A stretch of DNA of 64,000 nt, from the NCBI RefSeq assembly GCF_002078175.1, contig NZ_MWFK01000001.1, forward strand, positions 2,356,001-2,420,000, written 5' to 3'. The translations under genes were made by a program, and so were the position numbers. The notes under the pieces are model-generated. The model did no database searches. It saw nothing but the letters and a program-made list of their open reading frames with translations, and had not been told where the DNA came from. Positions 1 through 8,764 of this stretch are shown one piece after another; the first letter of the stretch is position 1; the number at the start of each line of letters is the position of its first letter. The stretch is from Streptomyces sp. M41(2017) (lineage in GTDB: Bacteria > Actinomycetota > Actinomycetes > Streptomycetales > Streptomycetaceae).

Positions 1-2222
1 ACGGAGTCGTGCGCCCGCAGGTGCTCCAACTGCTGCACCACGTTGGTCAGGCAGAGCTGCTCGACCGTGTCGGCGGGCGCCCGCCCGGTGAGGCGCGGCT
101 TCGTGCGCCCCTCGTCGGCCATCCGCTCCACGCTCGGCCGCCCGTGCCGCAGCCACCGCTTCAACGGCGTGAGAGCCCCTCCGGGCTCCGACGCCAGCAG
201 CGCCTGCATGGCTCCGCATCCGGAGTGCCCGCACACGGTGATGGACCGCACCTTGAGCACGTCCACGGCGTACTCGATGGCGGCGGCCACCGAGTCGTCC
301 CCGCTCTCCTCGCCGGGCAACGGCACGAGGTTGCCCACGTTCCGCACGACGAACAGGTCACCCGGACCACTGGAGGTGATCATCGACGTGACGAGACGGG
401 AGTCGGCGCACGTCAGGAACAGTTGGGAGGGCCGCTGCCCCTCCCGCGCGAGCCTGGCCAGCTCCTCGCGCACGAGCGGGGCGGTGTTGCGCTGGAACGC
501 GCTGATGCCGCGCGCCAGTTGGTGCCCACTCGGCCGGGGCTCAGGCGACTCCTCGTCGCGCCCGTCGGAAGGGGCACCGGAGGAGGCGGATTCCATGGCG
601 CTGGGATCCTCGCAGTGATGGTTGCGCCAGGGCGTCCAGGGGCGGCAGCGGCAGTGCGTGGAGTCGGCCGGCTCGGCGATCCGTGTCCCGGCCCGCCCGG
701 TGATCTCCACCGAGCCGCCCTGGGCGCTGTGCGCGCTCTGCCAGTCCTGCAGCGACTCGAACGCCGCGTGGTCCATGAACGAGCCGTCCAACTCCACGAC
801 GGTATCGGCGCCGCGCGGGATGAGATGGAGGGCGCGGCTGAGGCGCGGCACCGCCAGGAACGTCAACTGCCCTCGTACGCGGACGTGATGGACTCCCTCC
901 CTCTCTTCGTGCGTGATGCGGGTGCGGGTGAGGCGGTGCAGGGCGACACCGACGGCCACGGCGACCCCCAGCGCCACGCCCTCGAGAACCCCGAGGAACA
1001 CGACGCCGAGCGTGGTGACGGCGTAGACCAGCACTTCACGGTGGCGGGTGACCGTGCGGATGTGGTGCAGGGACACCATCTGGATGCCGACGGCCATCAC
1101 CAGGGCGGCGAGCGATGCGAGGGGGATCAGCTCCAGGATCGGGACCATCAGCAGCGCGGCAACTACTACGAAAACGCCGTGCAGCATCGTGGAGTTCCGG
1201 CTCACGGCGCCTGCTTGGACATTCGCGGAACTGCGGACGGCGACACCGGCGACCGGCAGTCCGCCGAGCGCGCCGGAGACCACGTTGGCGGCACCCTGGC
1301 CGAGCAGTTCCCTGTCGAGGGCGGAACGGCCCACGCGGGCCTGGAGTTCCGGTCGGGCACTCACCAGCTTGTCCACCGCGACGGCACCGAGCAGTGACTG
1401 CACGCTGCACACCAGGGTCACGGTGAGGACGGCCGCGGCGACGCCGAGCACCGGACCCTCGGGGAGGCCGGCCAGCGCGTGGCTGCTCCACGACGGGAGG
1501 TCGACCCTGGGCAGGGTCAGTCCGGCGAGCGAGGCGGTCGCCGTGGCGCCGGCGACGGCGACCAGGGCGGCGGGCACCTTGCGCAGCAGTCGCCCGGTGC
1601 GCCCGGGCAGGCGCGGCCAGGCGAACAGCAGCACCAGCGTCAGCACGCTCATGGACACCGCGGCGGGCTGCATGCGCGCCACCTGGTCCGGCAGGCCGAC
1701 GAGGTTGGCGAGGACGGAGCTCTGGGGCACGCCCCCGAGCACGATGTGCAGCTGGGCGACGGCGATGGTGACGCCGATACCGGCGAGCATGCCGTGCACG
1801 ATCGCGGGACTGACCGCCAGTGCCGTCCGCGCGACGCGCAGGCAGCCGAGGCCGAGTTGGGTGATGCCGGCGAGCACGGTGATGCCGCAAGTCGCGCGCC
1901 AGCCGTAGTGGTGGATCAGCTCGGCGGTGACGACTGTCAGGCCGGCGGCGGGGCCGCTCACCTGGAGTGCAGAGCCGCCGATGCGCCCGGCCACGAGTCC
2001 GCCGACGGCGGCGGCGACGAGGCCGGCCTGGAGCGGTGCGCCGGTGGCGAGGGCGATGCCGAGGGACAACGGGAGGGCGATCAGGAAGACCGCGATCGAG
2101 GCCGACAGGTCCGCGCTCTCGATGCGGAATCGGCGGGGCGGGGGCGGTGGGGGGCTGTGGGGCTCGTGGGTGCGCGCGGGCCGAGTGGGGTCGGCGGCGC
2201 GAGTGGGGACGCAGGCAGACAT
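1..2222 (-). CDS. SulP-family anion transporter fused to beta-carbonic anhydrase (C-terminus cut by window edge)
   Basis: Inner-membrane transporter of bicarbonate or sulfate type (SulP family) with its own carbonic anhydrase, which would interconvert CO2 and bicarbonate at the cytoplasmic mouth. About 740 codons are visible from an ATG at 2222. Order: proline-rich cytosolic start, a long SulP membrane region (roughly residues 35-410, alternating hydrophobic helices), a STAS-like stretch (about 430-530), then a beta-carbonic anhydrase domain. The zinc ligands are present: CADSR (C605, D607) and HSGCG (H666, C669). The frame is still open at base 1, where the helix typical of the anhydrase C-terminus is being read. 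SulP-anhydrase fusions are known in actinobacteria. The actual substrate cannot be told from sequence. It is transcribed away from the lipoprotein gene at 2559. Confidence 0.9.
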   Translation of the reverse strand, partial: MSACVPTRAADPTRPARTHEPHSPPPPPPRRFRIESADLSASIAVFLIALPLSLGIALATGAPLQAGLVAAAVGGLVAGRIGGSALQVSGPAAGLTVVTAELIHHYGWRATCGITVLAGITQLGLGCLRVARTALAVSPAIVHGMLAGIGVTIAVAQLHIVLGGVPQSSVLANLVGLPDQVARMQPAAVSMSVLTLVLLFAWPRLPGRTGRLLRKVPAALVAVAGATATASLAGLTLPRVDLPSWSSHALAGLPEGPVLGVAAAVLTVTLVCSVQSLLGAVAVDKLVSARPELQARVGRSALDRELLGQGAANVVSGALGGLPVAGVAVRSSANVQAGAVSRNSTMLHGVFVVVAALLMVPILELIPLASLAALVMAVGIQMVSLHHIRTVTRHREVLVYAVTTLGVVFLGVLEGVALGVAVAVGVALHRLTRTRITHEEREGVHHVRVRGQLTFLAVPRLSRALHLIPRGADTVVELDGSFMDHAAFESLQDWQSAHSAQGGSVEITGRAGTRIAEPADSTHCRCRPWTPWRNHHCEDPSAMESASSGAPSDGRDEESPEPRPSGHQLARGISAFQRNTAPLVREELARLAREGQRPSQLFLTCADSRLVTSMITSSGPGDLFVVRNVGNLVPLPGEESGDDSVAAAIEYAVDVLKVRSITVCGHSGCGAMQALLASEPGGALTPLKRWLRHGRPSVERMADEGRTKPRLTGRAPADTVEQLCLTNVVQQLEHLRAHDS

Positions 2223-2558
2223 GTTCCCGTCTCCTCCGGGGCAGCGCGGTCGCGGAACAGGTGGTCCCCCGTCCGATTGCGGCGGGGGGCGGGTCGCGGC
2301 CGTGGGTCACGGCGTGCAGCGGCGGGATTTTCAACGCTCGGTAAACGGATCGTAATGCAGGGTAAAGGGCTCATGCGGTAAATCGGAGCAAATGGGGCAG
2401 TAAATCACCCTCGGGGGTGAAGCAAGCTTTTGATCGGCTTGTCGTACTTATTCCTTCTCGGTCCCGTGAAACCTTGGCGGCGCTGTCGACCCACAGCTGC
2501 ACACCAGCCACATGACGCCCTGACCAGGGTTGACCGACCGAGGAAAAGGAGGGCGGAG
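2223..2558. promoter_or_regulatory. Divergent promoter region with a palindrome and iterated GTAAA
   Basis: This gap separates two divergent genes and is locally AT-rich. GTAAA occurs four times on the + strand, starting at 2341, 2362, 2378 and 2400, roughly two helical turns apart. It is followed by a perfect palindrome, TCACCC-TCGG-GGGTGA, at 2405-2420. Both look like operator elements, but I cannot assign a regulator. A GGAGG ribosome site precedes the ATG at 2559. Confidence 0.4.
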
Positions 2559-3827
2559 ATGGCCGCCACCCAGAGGATCGCCGCGGGTGTAGCACTCGCC
2601 GCGGCCTGCGCCACGGCGCTCGCCGGTTGCGCGGGCGGTACCCCCCCTTCTCACGCCACGCACGCCGCGAAGAAGGCGGAGGGTGCGCCCGCCCCCAAGA
2701 CCGCGGTCCGTCTGATCGGCGACGGTTCCACCTCGTACACCGGGGCGCAGCCGCACCTGCCCCGGCCCGAGCGGCTGAAGCCCGGCCAGAAGCCGCCGCA
2801 GTTCGTGGTCTTCTCCTGGGACGGTGCAGGTGAGGACAGCCAGAAGCTCTTCTCCCACTTCCGGAAGATCTCCAAGGCCAACAACGCCACGATGACGTAC
2901 TTCCTCAGCGGCGTGTACATGCTGCCGGAGGACAAGCGCGACCTGTACCGCCCGCCCCAGCACTCGGCCGGCAGCTCGGAGATCGGCTTCAACGACCAGC
3001 AGGGCATCGAGGACACCGTGAAGCAGCTGCGCGGCGCGTGGCTGGAGGGCAACGAGATCGGCACCCACTTCAACGGCCACTTCTGCGGCACGGAGGGCGG
3101 GGTCGGCCAGTGGTCGGTCGCGGACTGGAAGAGCGAGATCGCCCAGGCGAAGTCGTTCGTGAAGTCCTGGAAGACGAACACGGGCCTGAAGAAGGAAGCG
3201 GCACTGCCCTTCGACTACGACAAGGAACTCATCGGCGCCCGCACCCCTTGTCTGGAGGGTCGACAGAACTTCTTGAAGGCCGCCCACCAGCTGGGCTTCC
3301 GCTACGACACCAGTGGCGTCAACGACCAGCTCTGGCCGCAGAAGAAGGAGGGCCTGTGGGATCTGTCGATGCAGCTCGTGCCCTTCCCCGGCCACTCCTA
3401 CGAGCAGCTCACCATGGACTACAACTTCATGGTCAACCAGTCGGGCACCCAGACCCAGGGCGACCCCGACAAGCAGCAACTCTGGGGCGACCAGATGCGT
3501 GACGGCCTGCTCAAGGGCTTCGAGCGCGCCTACGAGGGGAACCGCGCGCCGCTGGTGATCGGCAACCACTTCGAGTCCTGGAACGGCCGCACCTACATGC
3601 GCGCCGTCGACGAGGTCGTCGAGCGCGTCTGCACCAAGGCCGAGGTCCGCTGCGTCTCCTTCCGGCAGCTCGCCGACTGGCTGGACGCCCAGGACCCGGC
3701 CACCGTCGCCAAGCTGCGCGGCCTCACGGTCGGTGAGGCTCCGAAGCAGGGCTGGGCGTCCTTCCTCTCCGGAAGCCCCGCCCCGGCCCCGAAGGGCGTC
3801 CCCGGCGCGCCGGCCCTCAAGCAGTAA
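2559..3827 (+). CDS. Polysaccharide deacetylase-like lipoprotein
   Basis: Probable membrane-anchored extracytoplasmic enzyme of the NodB-homology (carbohydrate esterase 4) fold, which removes acetyl groups from cell-surface or environmental polysaccharides. The 422-residue product begins with a lipoprotein signal ending in the lipobox LAGC (Cys24), then a low-complexity linker. NodB-like features follow: SWDGAGED in place of the usual TFDD motif, and GTHFNGHF supplying the H-x3-H metal pair. The start at 2559 is chosen over an in-frame ATG at 2430 because it has GGAGGGCGGAG just upstream and begins a good signal peptide. It stands alone, divergent from the SulP gene and convergent with the ATPase gene. 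The metal-binding Asp pair is not canonical, so activity is uncertain; the natural substrate is unknown. Confidence 0.75.
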   Translation: MAATQRIAAGVALAAACATALAGCAGGTPPSHATHAAKKAEGAPAPKTAVRLIGDGSTSYTGAQPHLPRPERLKPGQKPPQFVVFSWDGAGEDSQKLFSHFRKISKANNATMTYFLSGVYMLPEDKRDLYRPPQHSAGSSEIGFNDQQGIEDTVKQLRGAWLEGNEIGTHFNGHFCGTEGGVGQWSVADWKSEIAQAKSFVKSWKTNTGLKKEAALPFDYDKELIGARTPCLEGRQNFLKAAHQLGFRYDTSGVNDQLWPQKKEGLWDLSMQLVPFPGHSYEQLTMDYNFMVNQSGTQTQGDPDKQQLWGDQMRDGLLKGFERAYEGNRAPLVIGNHFESWNGRTYMRAVDEVVERVCTKAEVRCVSFRQLADWLDAQDPATVAKLRGLTVGEAPKQGWASFLSGSPAPAPKGVPGAPALKQ

Positions 3828-3890
3828 CGGCGCACCGGTCCGGACCGGCCCCCTGGCTCCTCCCGGGAGGAGCTGGGGCCGCCCGGCCGC

Positions 3891-4871
3891 TCAGGCCGTG
3901 GCCAACGGGCTCCCGCCGAGCACGAAGCCGGGGTCGACCTGCTCCGAGAGGTCCGCCCCGGTCCTGGAGTTGCCCCAACTGGCCGCGTTCTTCAAGTGGA
4001 AGTGCACCATCTGGCGCGTGTACCGGTCCGGGTCCCGCAGCCCGTACGTGGCGTCGGCGGCGGTCCTCAGGCAGGACAGCGCGCGCCGGTTGGCCTCCTC
4101 CAGGAGCTCGAACCGGGGCGGCCTGCCCTTCTCCATGGCGCGCACCCAGTCGGAGTGCCCGACCGTCACCAGGAGGTCGTCACCGACTTCCGCGCGCAGG
4201 AAGTCGATGTCGTCCTGGCCCTGCACCTTGTTGCCGACGACCTTGAGGGTGACGCCGAAGTCCTGGGCGTACTCCTTGTACTGGCGGTAGACGGATACCC
4301 CCTTCCGGGTCGGCTCGGCGACAAGGAACGTGATGTCGAAACGGGTGAAGAGGCCGGACGCGAAGGAGTCGGAGCCGGCCGTCATGTCCACCACGACGTA
4401 CTCGCCGGGGCCGTCGACGAGGTGGTTCAGGCAGAGCTCCACCGCGCCGGTCTTGGAGTGGTAGCAGGCGACTCCCAGGTCGGCCTCGGTGAACGGGCCG
4501 GTGACCATCAAACGGATCGTGCCGCCGTCGAGTTCCACCGGCCGCGCGCAGGCGTCGTACACGGGGTTGGACTCGTCGACCCGCAGCAGCCGTGACCCCT
4601 GGCCGGGCGGAGTCGTCTTGATCATCGTCTCGGCGGAGGCGATGCGCGGATTCGTACCGCGCAGATAGTCCTTGATGAGGGGCAGCCGCTCACCCATCGC
4701 GGGGAGGGCCGCGGCCTCCGTCTCCTCCAGGCCGAGCGCCGGCCCCAGATGCTGATTGATGTCGGCGTCCACGGCGACGACGGGGGCCCCGGAGGCGGCG
4801 AGATGGCGGACGAAGAGCGACGACAGGGTGGTCTTGCCACTGCCGCCCTTCCCGACGAAAGCAATTTTCAT
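3891..4871 (-). CDS. CooC/MinD-like P-loop ATPase
   Basis: Cytoplasmic deviant Walker A ATPase of the SIMIBI class (ParA/MinD/CooC). The 326-residue protein starts MKIAFVGKGGSGKTT, with the deviant P-loop at residues 7-15, followed by VVAVDADINQHLG, the usual switch I-type segment. YVVVDMTAGSDSFASG is the Walker B-like strand, and VGNKVQ fits the base-recognition region. CooC proteins insert metals into carbon monoxide dehydrogenase, but no such enzyme is nearby, so the client is unknown. I chose the start at 4871 because the P-loop lies at the usual distance from it; an upstream ATG at 4913 adds 14 poor residues. It is divergent from the Fic-like gene, with about 100 bp between starts, so the two may share regulation. 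Confidence 0.8.
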   Translation of the reverse strand: MKIAFVGKGGSGKTTLSSLFVRHLAASGAPVVAVDADINQHLGPALGLEETEAAALPAMGERLPLIKDYLRGTNPRIASAETMIKTTPPGQGSRLLRVDESNPVYDACARPVELDGGTIRLMVTGPFTEADLGVACYHSKTGAVELCLNHLVDGPGEYVVVDMTAGSDSFASGLFTRFDITFLVAEPTRKGVSVYRQYKEYAQDFGVTLKVVGNKVQGQDDIDFLRAEVGDDLLVTVGHSDWVRAMEKGRPPRFELLEEANRRALSCLRTAADATYGLRDPDRYTRQMVHFHLKNAASWGNSRTGADLSEQVDPGFVLGGSPLATA

Positions 4872-4972
4872 GTTCACCAAGAGTAGTGCGTTGATCGCAC
4901 TCCGTGCTCGCACTGCGTGAAGAAGACCACTCCTTCGTGGGGTGTGGCCGCTCAGTGCGTAGGGTCGTACTC

Positions 4973-5797
4973 ATGAGTACGACAGGTGCGACCGCCGATC
5001 CGCTCGCGGCTCTGGCCTCGCTTCCCGGGGTGGCCGAGTCCGTGGAGTCCGTCCGCAAGGCCGTGGACCGCGTCTACGCGCACCGCATCATGCGGCGCCG
5101 CAGCAACGAGATCACGTCCGAGGCGGCACTGCGCGGTGCGCGCGGTTCCGCGGCGGTGTCCGGAGCCGACTGGGCCCTCGAAGAGGTGCGCCGCCGCACC
5201 GACTTCAGCTCGGACGACGAGGCGCGCACGGTCGGCGCGGCTTTGCGGCTGACCGCCGAGGCGGGGCAACTCCTGTCCATCTGGCGTCAGTCGCCCCTGC
5301 GGGTGCTGGCCCGGCTGCATCTGGTGGCGGCGGCAGACCAGGGCGACGACACCGGCCGGCCGCGACAGCGTGGCGAACGGGTCGACGAGCCCCTGGTGGA
5401 ACTGCCGCTGCCGGACGCGGACGAGGTCGCCGGCCGGCTCGAAGGACTCTCGCAGCTGATCATCGCCGGTGGCTCGGCACCCGCGCTGGTCACGGCGGCC
5501 GTCGTCCACGGTGAGCTGATCGCCTTGCGCCCGTTCACCTCCCGCAACGGGCTGGTCGCGCGCGCTGCCGAACGGATCGTGCTCATCGGAAGCGGTCTCG
5601 ACCCCAAGTCGATCTGTCCGGTGGAGGTCGGTCACGCGGAGCTGGGCCGCGCGGCCTACGTGGCGGCGCTGGACGGCTACGTCTCCGGTACACCGGAGGG
5701 CATGGCGGCCTGGATCGCGCACTGCGGCAAGGCTGTCGAGCTGGGGGCGCGCGAGTCCGCGGCGGTCTGCGAGGCGCTTCAGCGAGGTGCGGCCTGA
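4973..5797 (+). CDS. Fic-like protein with degenerate active site
   Basis: 274-residue, mostly helical protein. Around residue 185 it has LRPFTSRNGLVAR, which resembles the Fic motif HPFx(D/E)GN(G/K)R, but the catalytic His is replaced by Arg and the acidic residue by Ser. If it is truly Fic-fold, AMP-transfer activity is therefore unlikely in the usual form. Annotators often label such actinobacterial proteins oxidoreductase or Fic/DOC without evidence. The start at 4973 (MSTTG) has AGGG about 10 bases upstream; an earlier ATG at 4904 would run back through the promoter shared with the ATPase. A hairpin at 5852-5879 follows the gene. Confidence 0.6.
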   Translation: MSTTGATADPLAALASLPGVAESVESVRKAVDRVYAHRIMRRRSNEITSEAALRGARGSAAVSGADWALEEVRRRTDFSSDDEARTVGAALRLTAEAGQLLSIWRQSPLRVLARLHLVAAADQGDDTGRPRQRGERVDEPLVELPLPDADEVAGRLEGLSQLIIAGGSAPALVTAAVVHGELIALRPFTSRNGLVARAAERIVLIGSGLDPKSICPVEVGHAELGRAAYVAALDGYVSGTPEGMAAWIAHCGKAVELGARESAAVCEALQRGAA

Positions 5798-5851
5798 CGG
5801 GAAGGCCTGTGCGGCCCGCGGGCCGGCAAAGGAAAGACCCTGAACAGGGTT

Positions 5852-5879
5852 GCGGCGGTACGAGTTCTCGTACCGCCGC
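5852..5879 (+). terminator. Hairpin terminator after the Fic-like gene
   Basis: A perfect 13-bp inverted repeat (GCGGCGGTACGAG, TT, then its complement) lies 55 bases after the stop. There is no U-tract, as is common in Streptomyces. Confidence 0.75.
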
Positions 5880-6261
5880 TGGCATGTTCACCGGGTTACC
5901 AAGCGTCCTCGGATGTTGCCCATCAGGTCGGGAACTTCAGCCCGTCACCTGGTGCGGCTGGCCCGTAATCGACGGGTCGACGTCGCGTGGGTGCTCGATG
6001 TCCATGCGCGGTCCGTGGGGCCTTGTTGCGTTCAAAGGTGATCCTCGCGGATGTCCTTGGTCTCGCGGGCCGTTAAACCCTTTGTACTCCTGGTCCGCAG
6101 GAAGCGGAACCCCTGGCCGCAGTTCTTTACTTTTAGGTTCAAAGGGTGGGAAAAGGGCGCTCGCGTGTTGCCCGCGCGCGCGTGTCGACGCTCGCACGGT
6201 CCCGCGCGAGACCCGATGCGGTCCCGCGCGGGAAGCCCTTGTCCGCCCGTGGGTGTGCGGA
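5880..6261. other. Intergenic stretch without a supported gene
   Basis: About 380 bases with lower GC than its surroundings around 6060-6150. The words gttaaaccctttg and aggttcaaagggt form an imperfect inverted pair about 70 bases apart. Open frames here (for example an 86-codon minus-strand frame at 5937-6197) lack convincing coding bias or a ribosome site. It could hold an untranslated RNA, but nothing firm is visible. Confidence 0.4.
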
Positions 6262-7095
6262 TCAGACCGCGGAGGCGCGCCGCCGGCTCGCGTACCAGAC
6301 GAGCCCGGCCGTCGCGGCCGCCGCTCCTATCGCCGCAGCCGCGACCAGGGCGGGCCGGGGCGGTACGGACAGGTTGGGCAGCCGCTGCTTGAGGCGGACG
6401 GGGCGGTGGAAGTCGAGGATCGGCCAGGAGCGGGCGACCGCCTCGCGGCGCAGGGTGCGGTCGGGGTTCACGGCGTGCGGGTGGCCGACGGACTCCAGCA
6501 TCGGCACGTCCGTCGCCGAGTCGCTGTAGGCGTAGCAGCGGGAGAGGTCGTAGCCCTCGGACGCGGCCAGGTCCTTGATCGCGTCGGCCTTCGTGGGTCC
6601 GTACGCGTAGTACTCCACCTCGCCGGTGAAGCAGCCGTCCTCGCCCACGACCATGCGGGTGGCCACCACGCGGTCGGCGCCGAGCAGTTCACCGATCGGC
6701 TCGACCACCTCGGCCCCCGACGTGGACACGATCACGACGTCCCGGCCGGCGGTGTGGTGCTCCTCGATGAGGGACGCGGCCTCGTCGTAGATGATCGGGT
6801 CGATGAGGTCGTGGAGCGTCTCCGCGACGATCTCCTTGACCTGCTGGACGTTCCAGCCGCGGCACATCGACGACAGGTACTTGCGCATCCGCTCCATCTG
6901 GTCGTGGTCGGCGCCACCGGCCAGGAACACGAACTGGATGTACGCGGTGCGCAAGGCCGCCCTGCGGTTGATCAGTCCGCCTTGGTAGAACGACTTGCTG
7001 AACGTGAGCGTGCTCGACTTCGCAATGACCGTCTTGTCCAGGTCAAAGAAGGCGGCTGTACGAGGCAAGGAGTGGTTTTCCACAAGGCTGAGCAT
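6262..7095 (-). CDS. HAD-superfamily (SerB-like, IB) phosphatase with C-terminal membrane anchor
   Basis: Haloacid-dehalogenase phosphohydrolase. The motifs are complete: FFDLDKTVIA (motif I, DxDxT), VIVSTSG (motif II Ser), YGPTKADAIK (motif III Lys) and YSDSATDVPML (motif IV). A cap domain of about 90 residues lies between motifs I and II, as in the phosphoserine-phosphatase-like HAD-IB group. The end is a single hydrophobic helix followed by RRR, suggesting a tail-anchored protein with the catalytic domain in the cytoplasm. I chose the ATG at 7095 (MLSLVEN); another ATG at 7107 is equally possible. The substrate is unknown. It is divergent from the Tad-type operon across a 570-base gap. Confidence 0.85.
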   Translation of the reverse strand: MLSLVENHSLPRTAAFFDLDKTVIAKSSTLTFSKSFYQGGLINRRAALRTAYIQFVFLAGGADHDQMERMRKYLSSMCRGWNVQQVKEIVAETLHDLIDPIIYDEAASLIEEHHTAGRDVVIVSTSGAEVVEPIGELLGADRVVATRMVVGEDGCFTGEVEYYAYGPTKADAIKDLAASEGYDLSRCYAYSDSATDVPMLESVGHPHAVNPDRTLRREAVARSWPILDFHRPVRLKQRLPNLSVPPRPALVAAAAIGAAAATAGLVWYASRRRASAV

Positions 7096-7231
7096 AGGGC
7101 CCACCATTCGGCGTAAGGTGAGCCACGTGGGTTTGCCTGAGAAGGCTCTCGGGTACACCATGGAAGTCACGGATCGTTCGCGACCGTGCTAACCCGGTCC
7201 GGCTCCTCCCCCCCCCGAGTCGGCCCGTGGG

Positions 7232-7266
7232 GACGACCCCCGCTCTCCCCCCCGGCGGGGGTCGTC
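7232..7266. terminator. GC-rich hairpin
   Basis: GACGACCCCCGC pairs with GCGGGGGTCGTC (12 bp) around an 11-base C-rich loop. It lies between two divergent genes, so it is not an obvious terminator of either; it may insulate them or end a small untranslated RNA. Confidence 0.5.
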
Positions 7267-7442
7267 GCATGTCCGGATGCGGTTTCTCCCTCTTCTGCGC
7301 GGCCTCGGAGCCACCTCGGCACCGTTCGGGCCGCGCATTGTTCATGACCGTGATCCGTGACTGTGTGTAGTTGCCGGACTGCTCTACGGAAGCCTTTGAA
7401 GGCTCGCTGGTATGGGTGAAGGGGATATTCACAGGCCCTGAG

Positions 7443-7471
7443 TTGTCCACAGATTTCGACCAAGATCCACA
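7443..7471. promoter_or_regulatory. Pair of DnaA-box-like sequences upstream of the Tad operon
   Basis: TTGTCCACA (7443-7451) fits the Streptomyces DnaA-box consensus exactly. AGATCCACA (7463-7471) is a two-mismatch copy 20 bases on. The rest of the 7096-7669 gap is promoter-like but has no clear -10/-35 pair. Confidence 0.35.
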
Positions 7472-7669
7472 CGATTTCCCGGATCGCTGCACCGTGATTC
7501 CCACGCGCTCCGCTCGCCGCCCGTTCATGACGGGTTCCGTTTGTCGGACGCGTTTGGCCGGTTCGTATCGGCCGTTCATATGGAGGCCGCTCGCCGGCTC
7601 TTCATACGGGCGGGAATCGCGGGGTCCTGGAGGGCCCCGCGCACGAAGCAGCGAAGGGGGCTGGAGATC

Positions 7670-8764
7670 GTGGCGGGAGCCATCACACATGACCCGTTGC
7701 CCACCGCCGAAGGGCGGCAGGGCGGACCGTTGATCGTCACCGAGGACGCCGAACTGCTCGACGACCTGTTGCGCCTGTGCGCGGCGGCGGGCGCGCGGCC
7801 CGAGGTCCATCACGGGATTCCGGAACGCAGGGACAGCTGGGAGGCGGCCCCCCTCGTCCTCGTCGGGGACGACGCCGCTCTCCGGGTGCGTGGGGCCTCC
7901 CGGAGAAGGGGAGTGGTGCTGGTCGGCCGGGACCAGGACGATTCCGGAGTCTGGCGGCGAGCCGTCGAGATCGGGGCCGACCACGTTCTGATGCTGCCGG
8001 ACGGCGAGCAATGGCTGGTCGACCGGATCGCCGACGTGGCGGAGGGGATCGGCAGGCCCGCCCTCACCGTCGGCGTCCTCGGCGGGCGAGGTGGTGCCGG
8101 TGCGTCCACGCTGGCCTGCGCGCTCGCCCTCACCTCGGCGCGCCAGGGAAGGCGCACCCTGCTCGTGGACGCGGATCCCCTGGGAGGCGGACTCGACGTA
8201 CTCCTGGGCGGCGAGGCGGCCGAGGGGCTGCGCTGGCCGGCGTTCGCCGCCTCCCGCGGAAGGGTCGGCGGGGGTGCCCTGGAGGAGTCGCTCCCCGAGC
8301 TGCACGCACTCCGTGTCCTCAGCTGGGACAGAGGTGACGCGGTGACCATTCCGCCGCGTGCGGTACGGGCGGTCCTCGCAGCAGCCCGACGGCGTGGTGG
8401 CGCTGTGGTCGTCGACCTGCCCCGCCGCATCGACGACGGCGTCGCCGAGGTCCTCTCCCAACTCGACGTGGGGATTCTGGTGGTCCCGGGTGATCTGCGC
8501 GCCATCGCGGCGGCCGGGCGGGTGGCGTCCGCGGCCGGCATGGTCCTGCGCGACCTGCGGGTCGCGGTACGGCGCCCGTTCGCTCCCGGACTGGACGGCC
8601 GTGAGGTCGCTCGACTGCTCGATCTTCCCCTGGTGGGCGAAGTACCCGAAGAACCCTCTCCGTTGGACGGCGGGCCACCGCCCGGGAGCGTGGCGCGAGG
8701 TCCACTGGCCCGGTTCTGCACGGCCTTCTGGGAGCGGATCCCTGTCGAAGGAGGGGGCGTATGA
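7670..8764 (+). CDS. CpaE/Ssd-like ATPase of the Tad secretion locus
   Basis: Septum-site-determining-like (CpaE family) protein of the conserved helicase/secretion neighbourhood in actinobacteria. The first 130 residues form a receiver-like domain; then GVLGGRGGAGASTLACALAL supplies a deviant P-loop and LLVDADPLGGGLD the following strand, as in ParA/MinD proteins. CpaE-type proteins position Tad pilus machinery. The GTG at 7670 has GGAG six bases upstream and gives 364 residues; an ATG at 7541 would add 43 residues of poor composition. Its stop overlaps the tadA-like start (ATGA), so it heads a translationally coupled operon running to 13309. Confidence 0.85.
   Translation: MAGAITHDPLPTAEGRQGGPLIVTEDAELLDDLLRLCAAAGARPEVHHGIPERRDSWEAAPLVLVGDDAALRVRGASRRRGVVLVGRDQDDSGVWRRAVEIGADHVLMLPDGEQWLVDRIADVAEGIGRPALTVGVLGGRGGAGASTLACALALTSARQGRRTLLVDADPLGGGLDVLLGGEAAEGLRWPAFAASRGRVGGGALEESLPELHALRVLSWDRGDAVTIPPRAVRAVLAAARRRGGAVVVDLPRRIDDGVAEVLSQLDVGILVVPGDLRAIAAAGRVASAAGMVLRDLRVAVRRPFAPGLDGREVARLLDLPLVGEVPEEPSPLDGGPPPGSVARGPLARFCTAFWERIPVEGGGV

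Noticed and set aside
5937..6197. 86-codon minus-strand frame in the gap after the Fic-like gene
   Set aside because: No coding bias or ribosome site; kept only as a remark in the intergenic entry.
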